The notes beneath the pieces were generated by a model that saw only the letters and a program-made list of their open reading frames with translations, did no database searches and was not told the DNA's origin. Below, piece after piece: positions 53,527-62,635 of a stretch of DNA of 64,000 bases (its first letter is position 1; each line of letters starts with the position of its first letter). The position numbers and the translations under genes are program-made. Location of the stretch: contig NZ_AP024653.1 in the NCBI RefSeq assembly GCF_019977335.1, positions 806,001 through 870,000 of the forward strand. The letters run 5' to 3'. Source of the DNA: Arthrobacter sp. NicSoilB4. Its GTDB lineage: Bacteria > Actinomycetota > Actinomycetes > Actinomycetales > Micrococcaceae.

Positions 53527-56500
53527 TCAGGAAACCGGCACTGGCAGATTCTCGAGTTTCTGCCGGCGGACGTCAGCGAAATTGGGTCTGCACAGCACCA
53601 ATAGGAGTTCGCTCACTCGCTCGCCGGTGGTTTCGGCGAGCATTTCGGCATACAGGCTGAGCTGTTTCCAATATGCGGACTGAGTCGCCTCCGACATTTG
53701 CACATCCGTTTTGAAGTCAATGATGACCAGGCTGCCGTCGTCCTCCCGGTACAACAGATCGATGATGCCCTCGATCACTACCCCGTCGCGTTCGACTGCA
53801 ACGGGCAGCTCATTCCAATGCCGGCGCTCGGCTGCTCGTCGGACGGGAACAGCTGACATCGCCGATCGGGCGCAGGCTTCAAGGTCAGCCGCGGACTCCA
53901 GCCCGAATTGCAGGGCCACGGTCCGGGCCAGTCCTCCGAAGCCGTCATCGGCCTGCAGACCTGACACTTCCATGAGGCGGTGCAATGCCGTGCCGAAGTC
54001 AGCTCCGTGCATACCGACCGCGCCGCTTGCGAATGGCGAACCGGCACCGGCGTCGTCGGCGAAGCTCAGTTCCTGCAGCGGCTCGTCCTGCGCACCCGCC
54101 GCTTCGACGGCCGGTACAGAGCCGCCCTTGGTCAGTGCAGTCACAGACGTGCTGGCAGGAATTGCGGATTGCGCAACCCACCGAGCTCTCATGTCCTGCC
54201 AATCGTCGAACGCCGGTACAGGAGACACTCCGTGCTGGGATTTCTCGCGGGCGGGGAACGCATCGGGGAACTCCAGTTCCTGCACCGTTTCCGGATCGTC
54301 GACTGAGCCCAGCATCCCGCTGAGGCTCGAAGGGCCTCCGCTGTAGAGGGATACGACGAGGTGGCTGGTGGCCCGTGTGCAGGCCACGTACAGCAGCCGG
54401 CGTTTCTCCGCAGCGAGCAGTTCGGCCTCCGCCTCCTTGGCCTCGGGATAGCCAGCCGACTCGATGTTGCCCGAGATGTGCACCTGCAACTGACCGAACT
54501 CGTCCCAGAGTGCCATGTCCGACGAGCCGCCTCTGGTGCTGCCCGCCCCGGCCAGTACCACCATGGGGAACTCAAGCCCCTTGGAGGCGTGGATGGTCAT
54601 GATCCGGACCGCTTGGGCGTCTGTTTCGGGTACCACGGCTTCTTTGACCTTGGCATTCTCCTCCTGCTGAACGGCGGCCCAGAGCAGGTAGTCGCGCAGG
54701 CCGCCGTGGGTCGCTTCGGACCACGCGCGCGCTTGATCGACCACAAACCTCAAGCGGCGCCAGACGTCCCGGTAGCGTGGCGAGTCCGTCGCGGACTCGA
54801 GCACCCGGCGGTCAGCCAGAATGCGTTCCATGATCTCCGACGGGGGACTGTAGGAAAGATCCCAGGAGAGCGTTTTCAAATAGGCCAGCGCGCGGGCTAC
54901 AGACGATCCCGCTAAGGCCTCGGGAGCCGTTCCATGGATGCTCCAATACCCGCCTCCGGCGTGCCATTCGTACAAATCGTCGTCACCGCATCCGAGGTAG
55001 GGCGTCCGCAGTGCCAGCGCCAGGGACGCCTGGTCCGCCGAGTTGGCGAGGGACCGGAGCAGGAGGAGCAGATCGTGGACCTCCTGTGTTCCGTAGACCA
55101 ATGAGGAAGCTTCAGCCCGGTACTCGATGCCCGCCGAGTCCAGGGCATGTTCAATGTGAGAGAGGGACGTCCGGGTGGGCAGGAGGATGCAGATGTCCCG
55201 GGACTCCAGGTTGGAGAGAGCGTAGGAGGGGGCCCCGGACTGCTTCTGCCACGGCGTGCCGCCGTGACCCAACGCCAAACCAATGGCTGAAGCCACGTCT
55301 GCGGCTTCTTGCGCATGCCGGGCCTGGGCGCTGGGCTTCTCTCCGTCCGCGCCCGGCAGCATGCCGCTGCGTCCGATGACAGCTACGGGGGGACCAGCGG
55401 AGCCATCCACCTCGGGCCTGGAGGGGTCTGCATGGAGAGGCTGATAGTCCGCCTGGATGCTTCCGTTGGCCTCGATCAACTGTGCAAACGTGTGATTGAC
55501 CCAGCGAAGAACGGCGGGAGTGGACCGGAAGTTTGTGTTGAGCCGTGCGACCTCCGCCGCCGTATCCGCTTCGGCACGCCCTCGGGCCGTCATATATGTG
55601 GCGATGTCAGCCCGGCGGAACCGATAAATGGACTGCTTTGGATCGCCGACGGTGAAGAGCCGCCCGGGGGGTATCGGGAGCTTCTCCCAGCCGCTGGGCC
55701 CGCACACCTCGTCGGAGCAGATCCGGAGGGCAATCTCAGCCTGGATAGGGTCAGTATCTTGGAACTCGTCGAGCATGACGTGGTGGTAGCGGCGGCGAAC
55801 GGCGGCCTGGATCTCGCGTCGCTCATCGCCAACAAGCAGATTGCGGGCGTGGACCAGCAGGTCGTGGTATTCCAACTCACCCCGCCGCTGACGTTTCCCC
55901 GCCTCGTCCAGGAAGATCCCGGACATGATGGACGTGACGTTCTCCAGCGAGGGTCCCACAATGCTCGCAATCAGCTCCGCGACATTTGCCACAACATCCT
56001 GTGCGGCACTTCGCACCTGGTCGACGGGGATCTGCCAGTCGCCCTTGGCTCCGCCCTTGAGATGGGCGGTCGGAACTTTGCGCAGGACACTCATCAACAT
56101 GTTCGGGTCGTCAGCGGACTGTGCTTCCTGGAGTTGCACTAGCCAGGCCTCAAGCCCGCTCAGGCCTTTGGCCAGCAGGACGTTGTTCGGATTGGTGCAA
56201 TGTTCCCGCATGGCCAGGACGTCAGAGCATTGCCGGATAACCGGCCCGGCGTTCAGCTCGGGGATGTATCTGGTCTCCGACGGGCTGTGCTTCAGACGAT
56301 CCCAGTTTGAGTCGAGGGCCCGTCCGAGGTCGCGGAGGTTGTCCAGCGTGACACCGACGGCCAGCAGCACCCTCAGCGCCTTGTCCGCGCGGGGCTCGTT
56401 GAACAGGGCGGCGACCACAGCCTCCCAGCGTTTGTTGAACGCGATTTGGGACCGCAGCTCGTCGACGACGTCGATCATCGGCGGGACACCTGCCGCCACT

Positions 56501-56877
56501 GGGTTCTCGCCAATCAGCCGGGCCGCAAAGGAGTGGATGGTCCCGATGGGTGCCGTGTCCAGCTGGTTGAGGGCCGCCGCCCGCAGCGCCCTAGTGTTTT
56601 CCCTGGCCTCGTAGGACTCAGCAGCTGCGGCGAGCCGCTTGCGGACGCGCTCCCGCAGCTCGCCGGCTGCTTTCTCGGTGAATGTAATGGCCGCGATGCC
56701 ACGGAGCTCGACGCCGGAATCCACCAGAGCGCAGATGCGTTCCACAAGCTCCCGGGTTTTGCCGCTGCCGGCGCCCGCCTCAACGAAAACTGTTTTGTCC
56801 AGCATCGTGCGCACGATAACGCGGTGGCTTTCATCGCGCAGCTCCAGAGCTGGGGGAAGAACTGTTGCGCTGCTCAT
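53527..56877 (-). CDS. AddA-like helicase-nuclease
   Basis: The ATG at 56877 overlaps the stop of the AddB-like gene as ATGA. The 1116-residue protein has UvrD-family helicase motifs: GAGSGKT (35-41), TFTEKAAGEL, GTIHSFAARL, MLDEFQDTDP (370-376) and a C-terminal helicase half with THASKGLEFPMVVL-like sequence. A PD-(D/E)XK nuclease ends the chain (EGIIDLLYRE and VIIDFKTDV, Asp1040, Asp1054, Lys1056). This is the AddA arrangement. With the upstream protein it should form a heterodimer that resects double-strand ends. Confidence 0.9.
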   Translation of the reverse strand: MSSATVLPPALELRDESHRVIVRTMLDKTVFVEAGAGSGKTRELVERICALVDSGVELRGIAAITFTEKAAGELRERVRKRLAAAAESYEARENTRALRAAALNQLDTAPIGTIHSFAARLIGENPVAAGVPPMIDVVDELRSQIAFNKRWEAVVAALFNEPRADKALRVLLAVGVTLDNLRDLGRALDSNWDRLKHSPSETRYIPELNAGPVIRQCSDVLAMREHCTNPNNVLLAKGLSGLEAWLVQLQEAQSADDPNMLMSVLRKVPTAHLKGGAKGDWQIPVDQVRSAAQDVVANVAELIASIVGPSLENVTSIMSGIFLDEAGKRQRRGELEYHDLLVHARNLLVGDERREIQAAVRRRYHHVMLDEFQDTDPIQAEIALRICSDEVCGPSGWEKLPIPPGRLFTVGDPKQSIYRFRRADIATYMTARGRAEADTAAEVARLNTNFRSTPAVLRWVNHTFAQLIEANGSIQADYQPLHADPSRPEVDGSAGPPVAVIGRSGMLPGADGEKPSAQARHAQEAADVASAIGLALGHGGTPWQKQSGAPSYALSNLESRDICILLPTRTSLSHIEHALDSAGIEYRAEASSLVYGTQEVHDLLLLLRSLANSADQASLALALRTPYLGCGDDDLYEWHAGGGYWSIHGTAPEALAGSSVARALAYLKTLSWDLSYSPPSEIMERILADRRVLESATDSPRYRDVWRRLRFVVDQARAWSEATHGGLRDYLLWAAVQQEENAKVKEAVVPETDAQAVRIMTIHASKGLEFPMVVLAGAGSTRGGSSDMALWDEFGQLQVHISGNIESAGYPEAKEAEAELLAAEKRRLLYVACTRATSHLVVSLYSGGPSSLSGMLGSVDDPETVQELEFPDAFPAREKSQHGVSPVPAFDDWQDMRARWVAQSAIPASTSVTALTKGGSVPAVEAAGAQDEPLQELSFADDAGAGSPFASGAVGMHGADFGTALHRLMEVSGLQADDGFGGLARTVALQFGLESAADLEACARSAMSAVPVRRAAERRHWNELPVAVERDGVVIEGIIDLLYREDDGSLVIIDFKTDVQMSEATQSAYWKQLSLYAEMLAETTGERVSELLLVLCRPNFADVRRQKLENLPVPVS

Positions 56878-59735
56878 TTGTCGTCCTTCAGGATAGCGAG
56901 TGAGACCAATTCGGAGGCTTTTGAAAGCCGCTGCCAAGTATGTTTGGCGCCGGCGGTACCGGCCAGGTTAGTGAAGTTGGAGAAACTCGACTCCTCCGGC
57001 TTGTGCGGAAAGACGCCGCGGTGCAGAGCGGAGACGATCACGGAGGCGTCCGTCCTCAACTGATGGAGCACCGCGTCGTCGACTGCATACCCAATCGGGT
57101 CTGCATCCTGCGACACAAACCAGTACTGGGCCTGGACCGGAACTGCAGTGTCGGCCTGGAGTCTGCGCGCAAAGAGCCCATAGACGGGCAGCTGAAACTT
57201 CTTCCCGCCAGCCGTAGGATCTGTTTGAGACATTCCCTTGAATCTGCTGGTGCCACCAGTCTTGTAGTCGATGACCCGAACGGCCCCGGATTCGTGCCGA
57301 TCGATCCGGTCAACGAAGCCAAGGAACTGAATCTCCTGTCCGTCGAGCAGCGTCAGGTTTACCGGCTCATGCTGATACTGCTTGCCGTATTCGGCCGGCC
57401 CGAACCCTGCCTCCGGTTGCTGATAGGTCCACCCCTTGGCAGCGTCACGTTGGTCCGCCGCGAACACCCGCCGCAGGTCCGCGAGCATTCGGCTCCTATC
57501 CCGATCCCAGAGGTGGCCAAGCCACGCTGAGTTTTCGGGTTTCTGGAAGAGGACTTCGCCTATCGAAGTGAGGTCCTGCTCAGTGGATGCTTGCGCACCT
57601 TCGGTTGCTCCGAGCACAAACGTTTCGAGGGCTTTGTGAATGAGCTCTCCGCGCTGTATCGGACTGATCTGCAGCTCTAATTGAATGTCCTCAAACACGC
57701 TGACCTTCAGGACCCGCTTCATGAAGTAGCTGAAGGGGTTGGTCGCCCAGTCCTCGAGGCTTGTGGGTGAGATGGCCTTGGCCGGATTGAAGAAGTTTCC
57801 AGCAAAACGCGACAGATCCCCGTTGAAGCGCGAGAACGCGCCGTGGTGGCGGTCGTGGCGGATTTCCAGGGCGCGGTGGAGCACGCTGTCGTCGGATGCA
57901 AGCTCATTGCGTTTGCCGCTCAGGCAGGACCTGAGCCGCCACTCCTGTGCAGTGGGGGCCAAGCCGTTTGTTGTTCCGGCGCCCGTCCGGATTCCGTGCT
58001 CGTACGACCTGAGTTCCACCACAGACTTTGGATCTTCGAGGCCGGCGGAGATCCAGCGGGACATCTCGTAGGATCCCCCGCCTCGAAGATTTCCGCGCGG
58101 GAAGAACACTAGCGTCCGGGATCCGCTGGCCAGCGTCGCGAGAAACTGCTGGTGTGTCAGGGCAATTCTCTGTTCCGCCGTTGGGAGTCCGGTGCCCAGT
58201 TCGACTTTGAAGTGGTCAGGGAGCAGCGGATCCTCTCGGACTTTGGAGGGCGCGAGGCCCTCAGCCATTCCTGCCAGGATCACGACGTCGAGGTCCCGCC
58301 CAACGCCGTCGGCGATTGTCCCAACCGAGATCCCGACGCCGATCTTTCCTCTCCGCCCGGAGCGGCGGTTGATTCCTTGTTCCAGCGCTGTGCGCAACGC
58401 GCCACCGCTGGGCGCGGGCGCCACTCCGTCGAGCAGGGATAGGCTGTCCGCTATTTCGAAGACTTCACCCCGGGCGGCGCTGACCCGCGGGTGCTCTGAA
58501 GCCGACCGCGGGCCCAGGAACTCCTGGATGAAGTCTCGGAGTTCCGCTGCTGCCTCAGGCCATGAGGAGGCCTTCGCGACGCGAGCCAACCCTCCGGACA
58601 GAGCGTTGCGGAAACTGACGAACTGGGCCAGCTCGGCCAGTCTTCGGGCTTTTCGCTCGTGGGACTTCTCGTCCAGCACCACGTCGCTCTCCGGTGCTTC
58701 CTCGTCTCGCGGCGGGTTCAGGTACAGGCGCTCGCAGGCGGCGGCGGACGGAAGGTCATTGGTGCTCCAGTGGACACTGCCTTCGGCCATGGTGTTGAGA
58801 ACAGCCCTCACGTCCAAAGCGCTAGGGTCCAGTTGCAGCAGTCTCAGCAAGCCGCGGGCCTGGGGCGAATCGCGAAGATCCTGGGCCGCGGGGCCGCTGA
58901 ACTCGATGCCGGCCTCATCCAGCCGGCGGGCCAGCAAGGAGCGATACGGGTCTGACGCAGAGTAGAAAACCCCGATGCGATGCCCAGCGACGCCGGAGCC
59001 GAGCAACTCCGCAACGGAGCGCACGATGGCGCGGCACTCATCGTCGGAATCGGAAGCGCTGTAGATGCTGTCCACCCCGCGGACCGAACCTTCCGCCGCC
59101 AGCGACTGCATACCCGCAGCGGACAGCGTGCCGAGCAGGTGCGCGGTGCTGGGCCCCTGGTCCGCAGGAAGCATGAAACCGATGATTGTACCGAGTTGGT
59201 CCAGAGCCCCCGGCTGGCTGAGGAGTTTCGCCGCTCCCGAGAGTGCCTCGGCCTCGGTGAAGCATGCCGATTTGAGGGCGGCCATGGCCCCGTCGTTCAG
59301 GCGAAGCACGTCCTGGACGAGCTCAGGCAGTGACGCCGCAGTATCGACGTTGACGCCGTCCAGCCCCGAGGAGGTCTTGGTCAGGGCTGCGGCGGTGCCG
59401 GGCTGGTCTGCAACCTCCATAAAGACTCCAGGGTTGCGGGCGAGACTTGCCGTCAGAGCGCCCTGCCTGATCATGGGGTCCAACAAACCTCGGCCACTGG
59501 CCTCCGGACTCAGTGCAAAGAGGTCAATAGCCAAGTCAATGAGCGTGAATGCGCGGACTCCGACGACACCACTGCCCGACTCCCTCGCCAAATAGCGCGG
59601 AATATCGAGGGCGCTGGCCCGGGACGGGACGAGCACGGTCACCGGCGCGAACGGGTCTCCCGCTTTCGCCTCCTGCACCAGCCGTTCCAATTCGGCGAGG
59701 GCGGCCTGAGCCGATGCAAATTGCTGTGTCGTCAT
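56874..59735 (-). CDS. AddB-like PD-(D/E)XK nuclease
   Basis: From ATG 59735, with GGGGA 9-10 nt upstream, the product is 953 residues. The N-terminus (TVLVPSRASALDIPRYL) and centre (LDVVILAGMAEGLAPSK) resemble AddB, which has a degenerate helicase core. The C-terminal nuclease has GELIHKALETFV, GFVDRID (Asp809) and VRVIDYKTGG (Asp823, Lys825). The four cysteines that bind the Fe-S cluster in AddB are absent: there is no Cys in the last ~300 residues. It is translationally coupled to the AddA-like gene. Confidence 0.85.
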   Translation of the reverse strand: MTTQQFASAQAALAELERLVQEAKAGDPFAPVTVLVPSRASALDIPRYLARESGSGVVGVRAFTLIDLAIDLFALSPEASGRGLLDPMIRQGALTASLARNPGVFMEVADQPGTAAALTKTSSGLDGVNVDTAASLPELVQDVLRLNDGAMAALKSACFTEAEALSGAAKLLSQPGALDQLGTIIGFMLPADQGPSTAHLLGTLSAAGMQSLAAEGSVRGVDSIYSASDSDDECRAIVRSVAELLGSGVAGHRIGVFYSASDPYRSLLARRLDEAGIEFSGPAAQDLRDSPQARGLLRLLQLDPSALDVRAVLNTMAEGSVHWSTNDLPSAAACERLYLNPPRDEEAPESDVVLDEKSHERKARRLAELAQFVSFRNALSGGLARVAKASSWPEAAAELRDFIQEFLGPRSASEHPRVSAARGEVFEIADSLSLLDGVAPAPSGGALRTALEQGINRRSGRRGKIGVGISVGTIADGVGRDLDVVILAGMAEGLAPSKVREDPLLPDHFKVELGTGLPTAEQRIALTHQQFLATLASGSRTLVFFPRGNLRGGGSYEMSRWISAGLEDPKSVVELRSYEHGIRTGAGTTNGLAPTAQEWRLRSCLSGKRNELASDDSVLHRALEIRHDRHHGAFSRFNGDLSRFAGNFFNPAKAISPTSLEDWATNPFSYFMKRVLKVSVFEDIQLELQISPIQRGELIHKALETFVLGATEGAQASTEQDLTSIGEVLFQKPENSAWLGHLWDRDRSRMLADLRRVFAADQRDAAKGWTYQQPEAGFGPAEYGKQYQHEPVNLTLLDGQEIQFLGFVDRIDRHESGAVRVIDYKTGGTSRFKGMSQTDPTAGGKKFQLPVYGLFARRLQADTAVPVQAQYWFVSQDADPIGYAVDDAVLHQLRTDASVIVSALHRGVFPHKPEESSFSNFTNLAGTAGAKHTWQRLSKASELVSLAILKDDK

Positions 59736-59808
59736 GCCGTGATCCCCAATGGTTGTCAAAATTTTCGATGCATGCGGCGGGTCGCCGAGCAAAGGCTTGC
59801 GGAATTGC

Positions 59809-61323
59809 TCAGGCCGCGTTCTGAAGTGTCTGGACTGCGCCGGCAAGAGCATCGGCAAGGGTGACGCCGCCGTCCGGACCGGTGCCGGTCGGAAATTCGC
59901 CGGTATGCCATTCAAGCTTCCTTGCGTCGTGGCAACCCCGGCCATATCTGAAGCCTTCGAGTATCTGGTGCCCCGCTTCAATGTGCGGGATACCGTCCTT
60001 GAACCAGTTTGGAAAATCGCTATTCGGAACAGACCAGCCATTCCCGGTCAGGTAGCCGGCATCTATGGGCCACGTGTCGGCTGGCAAATACTGCTCGGAC
60101 ACAATTTCGAACCAGACCCCATCGGCGCTGGGAACTGCTTGGGCGTACGGTGTCAGTCCTCCGGTGTCCTCGGCGTATTGAATGCTGAGGAATGAGTTCC
60201 ACGGCATGTTTGCGAGAACCTCACTGATCAGTTCGCCCGCTTTCGCCCAGCCTTCCTGGACGTCGTTCTCGGCTCTGATGTGGTTGACCATACCGTCGTA
60301 CTCATCCTCGACTTCCGACGGCATTACGGCGCCGATCACCGACTCCCAAGCGCCGAAGTGCCTTCGGATGGCGACTACGGACGGGCGATGGCGGCCGGCG
60401 GCCATTTCGACAGTCGTCCAACTGTCGTAGCTAGCCACGTCTTTCGGGGAGCCGAAGTAGCGGTACTCGTCTCTAAATCTACGGGCCGCCTCAACAAAAT
60501 CAGACGCGCTGAAGCTAACTGGGTCCAACGTCGGCTGCAGCCCGGCGGCAGCCAACGCGGTGTCCCAGAACCCTTGGCCCAAGTGGCGCCGCACCGTTCG
60601 TGCCGGTATCGGCCAAAGGTCTCCGCGACCGGGCAGTTCGTCTCCAAAGTCGGCCGAGATTGTCTCCGCTATCTCCTCGTAGTCTGAGAACGAGATTCCG
60701 GCGTCATCGCCGGCGTGGATGGCCTGCGCTGTTGTTTCAATGACCGCCAGGATTTCGGCTGACTGGCCGTAGGGGCTGCCCGGACCCAGGAAGTCCCGGA
60801 TCTCGGCGACCGATGAGAGCGGCATCATCCCCAGAGCCATTTCATAATCGGGTTGGACTCCGCGGTGGCGGCCCGTCACGTAGAGCAAGCTGAGCATTTC
60901 GATGGGTGGAACAAACTCCACCTCACCCCTATGCAGTTGGTAGGCGCGGTGCGCAAGTTCCTTGAACGTGTGCGTAGTCCGGAGCATTTCCTCGGCAATG
61001 TCGACGTCGACGGGTGCTCCGAGCGCGGCGAGAACCTTGGGTATATCCACGAAGTCGATACCGGCGCCGTGGAGCTGCTCGAAACGTTCGCGCTCCTGGT
61101 AAAGGGCTGCCAAGGTGGCATTGCATCGATTCCGGAGGGCCCTGGACCGCTGCTCCTCACCCCGGTCCGCGACCCGGTTACCGAGGATTCCCAGAAGCTC
61201 CCAGCTACTCATTTTCGCGGCGTCCGCGATGCACCGCAGTGGATCCCCGGCCAGGAAGGATCTGGTCACCTGCCCAATCACGTCGCGCGGAGGAACGTCA
61301 GCCTCTGATGAAAGTGTCCTCAC
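59809..61323 (-). CDS. HTH / HNH-associated-repeat protein B with C-terminal extension
   Basis: I place the start at GTG 61323, 2 nt after the stop of protein A; a TTG at 61329 is possible. The 504-residue protein has an HTH-like start (SFLAGDPLRCIADAAK), then blocks shared with protein A (DYEMALGMMPLS, SFSDYEEIAETIS). Two homing-endonuclease-associated repeats follow: one ending RRHLGQGFWDTALAAAGL and one ending AIRRHFGAWESVIGAVM. The last ~150 residues (VWFEIVSEQYLPADTW, GWSVPNSDFPNWF) resemble TY-Chap/YbjN-like domains. DNA binding is likely; no catalytic nuclease motif is visible. Confidence 0.75.
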   Translation of the reverse strand: MRTLSSEADVPPRDVIGQVTRSFLAGDPLRCIADAAKMSSWELLGILGNRVADRGEEQRSRALRNRCNATLAALYQERERFEQLHGAGIDFVDIPKVLAALGAPVDVDIAEEMLRTTHTFKELAHRAYQLHRGEVEFVPPIEMLSLLYVTGRHRGVQPDYEMALGMMPLSSVAEIRDFLGPGSPYGQSAEILAVIETTAQAIHAGDDAGISFSDYEEIAETISADFGDELPGRGDLWPIPARTVRRHLGQGFWDTALAAAGLQPTLDPVSFSASDFVEAARRFRDEYRYFGSPKDVASYDSWTTVEMAAGRHRPSVVAIRRHFGAWESVIGAVMPSEVEDEYDGMVNHIRAENDVQEGWAKAGELISEVLANMPWNSFLSIQYAEDTGGLTPYAQAVPSADGVWFEIVSEQYLPADTWPIDAGYLTGNGWSVPNSDFPNWFKDGIPHIEAGHQILEGFRYGRGCHDARKLEWHTGEFPTGTGPDGGVTLADALAGAVQTLQNAA

Positions 61324-61325
61324 GC

Positions 61326-62459
61326 TCAAAACCCCAGTGATTGTTGCGGCGCGTGGATCGCGCGCCGGACAGCGGATGGCGGGCCCACCAGCGCGCCTTG
61401 CTCGATATCTTCTTCGAGCACTTCGGCCGGGTCCTCGTCTTCGTCCTCCTCCTCCGGGAGGATGACCTCCATGGCCGAAGCCCAGCTGCCGTAGCGACGG
61501 ACGATTTCCACCGCCGACGGACGGTCGTTTCGCATGGACGCTTCGGAGAAGACCCACCGGTCGTAGATGGCAATGCTCATGGGATGCTCAAAATCGATGC
61601 ATTCCTCCGTGAATCCGTCGAGCGCTTCGAGGAAGTCGTCTTCGGTAAATCTGGACTCTGAACTTGGCAGGCGCAGGCCTGCAGCATGCAGCGCGTCCTC
61701 CCAGAAACCATGACCGTAACGGCGTAGTAGCACGGTAGCCGGTGCCGGCCACTTGTCAGCGGCGGCAACTCTAAAGTTTCCCAGGCGCAAAGAAATCGTC
61801 TCCGCCGTCTTCGCGTAGTCCGAGTAGGAGACGGTCTGCACCTCTCGGGCCCGTATGGCGAGCTTGGTTGTTTCCGCCACGGCGGCGAACTCCGCCAGGC
61901 GCCGCGGGGAGAGGTTGGGCTGCGTAAGTGACCGAAGGGCGGCCAGCTCCTCGATCGGCATGGTGCCGAGCGCCAGTTGATAGTCCGGTTCGATTCCGTG
62001 GTGTTTGCCCGCGATGTACAAGAGACTGAGCTTGTCGCTCAAGGCTCTTGGAGGTAGTGCCCTGTCCATCCGATCGGAATAGACTCCGGGAATGTTCACG
62101 AGCTCGACGGCGACTTCCACGTCAATGTCCGTCTCAAGCGCCATCAGGACCTTCGGCGTATCAGACCAGGCAATTCCTGCGTCGTTCAACCGGTACAGCA
62201 GGCCGCGGTTCTCGTAGACGACTTCGTCCGTAGCCAGGCTCCGCTGCCGAACAGAACGGGCGCGCTCAAGCTCGATGTTCGTGGTTAGCTGCTTGGCCAA
62301 GGAATTGCAGAGTTCGTCGACGGTGCAAGCCAGACCGGCAGCGATGGCGCGGAGAGGTTCTCCGGCGGCGTAAGCGGCGCTTGCCATTTCGCTGCGCATT
62401 GTTTCCGGCGAACGGAAGCAACGGGTCGTTTCGACTGCCCGCAAAGTACTTTCCCCCAT
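61326..62459 (-). CDS. HTH / HNH-associated-repeat protein A
   Basis: The 377-residue protein begins with an HTH-like helix pair (AAYAAGEPLRAIAAGLACTV). It continues with VLMALETDIDVEVAVEL, YQLALGTMPIEELAAL and SYSDYAKTAETISLRLG, all matched in protein B. Two repeats follow, ending RRYGHGFWEDALHAAGL and VRRYGSWASAMEVIL, the form of the HNH_repeat found beside homing endonucleases. The C-terminus is strongly acidic (EEEDEDEDPAEVLEED). AGGAG precedes the ATG. It lacks an HNH core and probably acts as a DNA-binding component. Confidence 0.75.
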   Translation of the reverse strand: MGESTLRAVETTRCFRSPETMRSEMASAAYAAGEPLRAIAAGLACTVDELCNSLAKQLTTNIELERARSVRQRSLATDEVVYENRGLLYRLNDAGIAWSDTPKVLMALETDIDVEVAVELVNIPGVYSDRMDRALPPRALSDKLSLLYIAGKHHGIEPDYQLALGTMPIEELAALRSLTQPNLSPRRLAEFAAVAETTKLAIRAREVQTVSYSDYAKTAETISLRLGNFRVAAADKWPAPATVLLRRYGHGFWEDALHAAGLRLPSSESRFTEDDFLEALDGFTEECIDFEHPMSIAIYDRWVFSEASMRNDRPSAVEIVRRYGSWASAMEVILPEEEDEDEDPAEVLEEDIEQGALVGPPSAVRRAIHAPQQSLGF

Positions 62460-62468
62460 GTTTGACTC

Positions 62469-62606
62469 CTAATCCTGCACGGAACGGAAGGAGTTCATCC
62501 ACGATCCGTGACCGCGCGGTAGGGCATCGAGGGTCTCGCCGTCTGCGTAGCGCTCCACCATGGCAGCGTCGCGCTGTTCCCGACTGAGTTCAGGAGTTGT
62601 AGTCAT
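62469..62606 (-). CDS. 45-residue HTH-like peptide at the head of the operon
   Basis: From ATG 62606 the product is 45 residues: a short start, SREQRDAAMVERYADGETLD, then a tail ending SFRSVQD. The VERYADGETLDALPRGHG segment resembles the first helices of proteins A and B (AYAAGEPLRAIA, SFLAGDPLRCIA). The stop is 9 nt before the start of protein A. TCAGGAGTTGTAG lies inside the frame rather than upstream. It may be a real small regulator, or a truncated relic of a third paralogue. Confidence 0.5.
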   Translation of the reverse strand: MTTTPELSREQRDAAMVERYADGETLDALPRGHGSWMNSFRSVQD

Positions 62607-62635
62607 GATCACATTCCTACCAGTAGCGTCGGACA

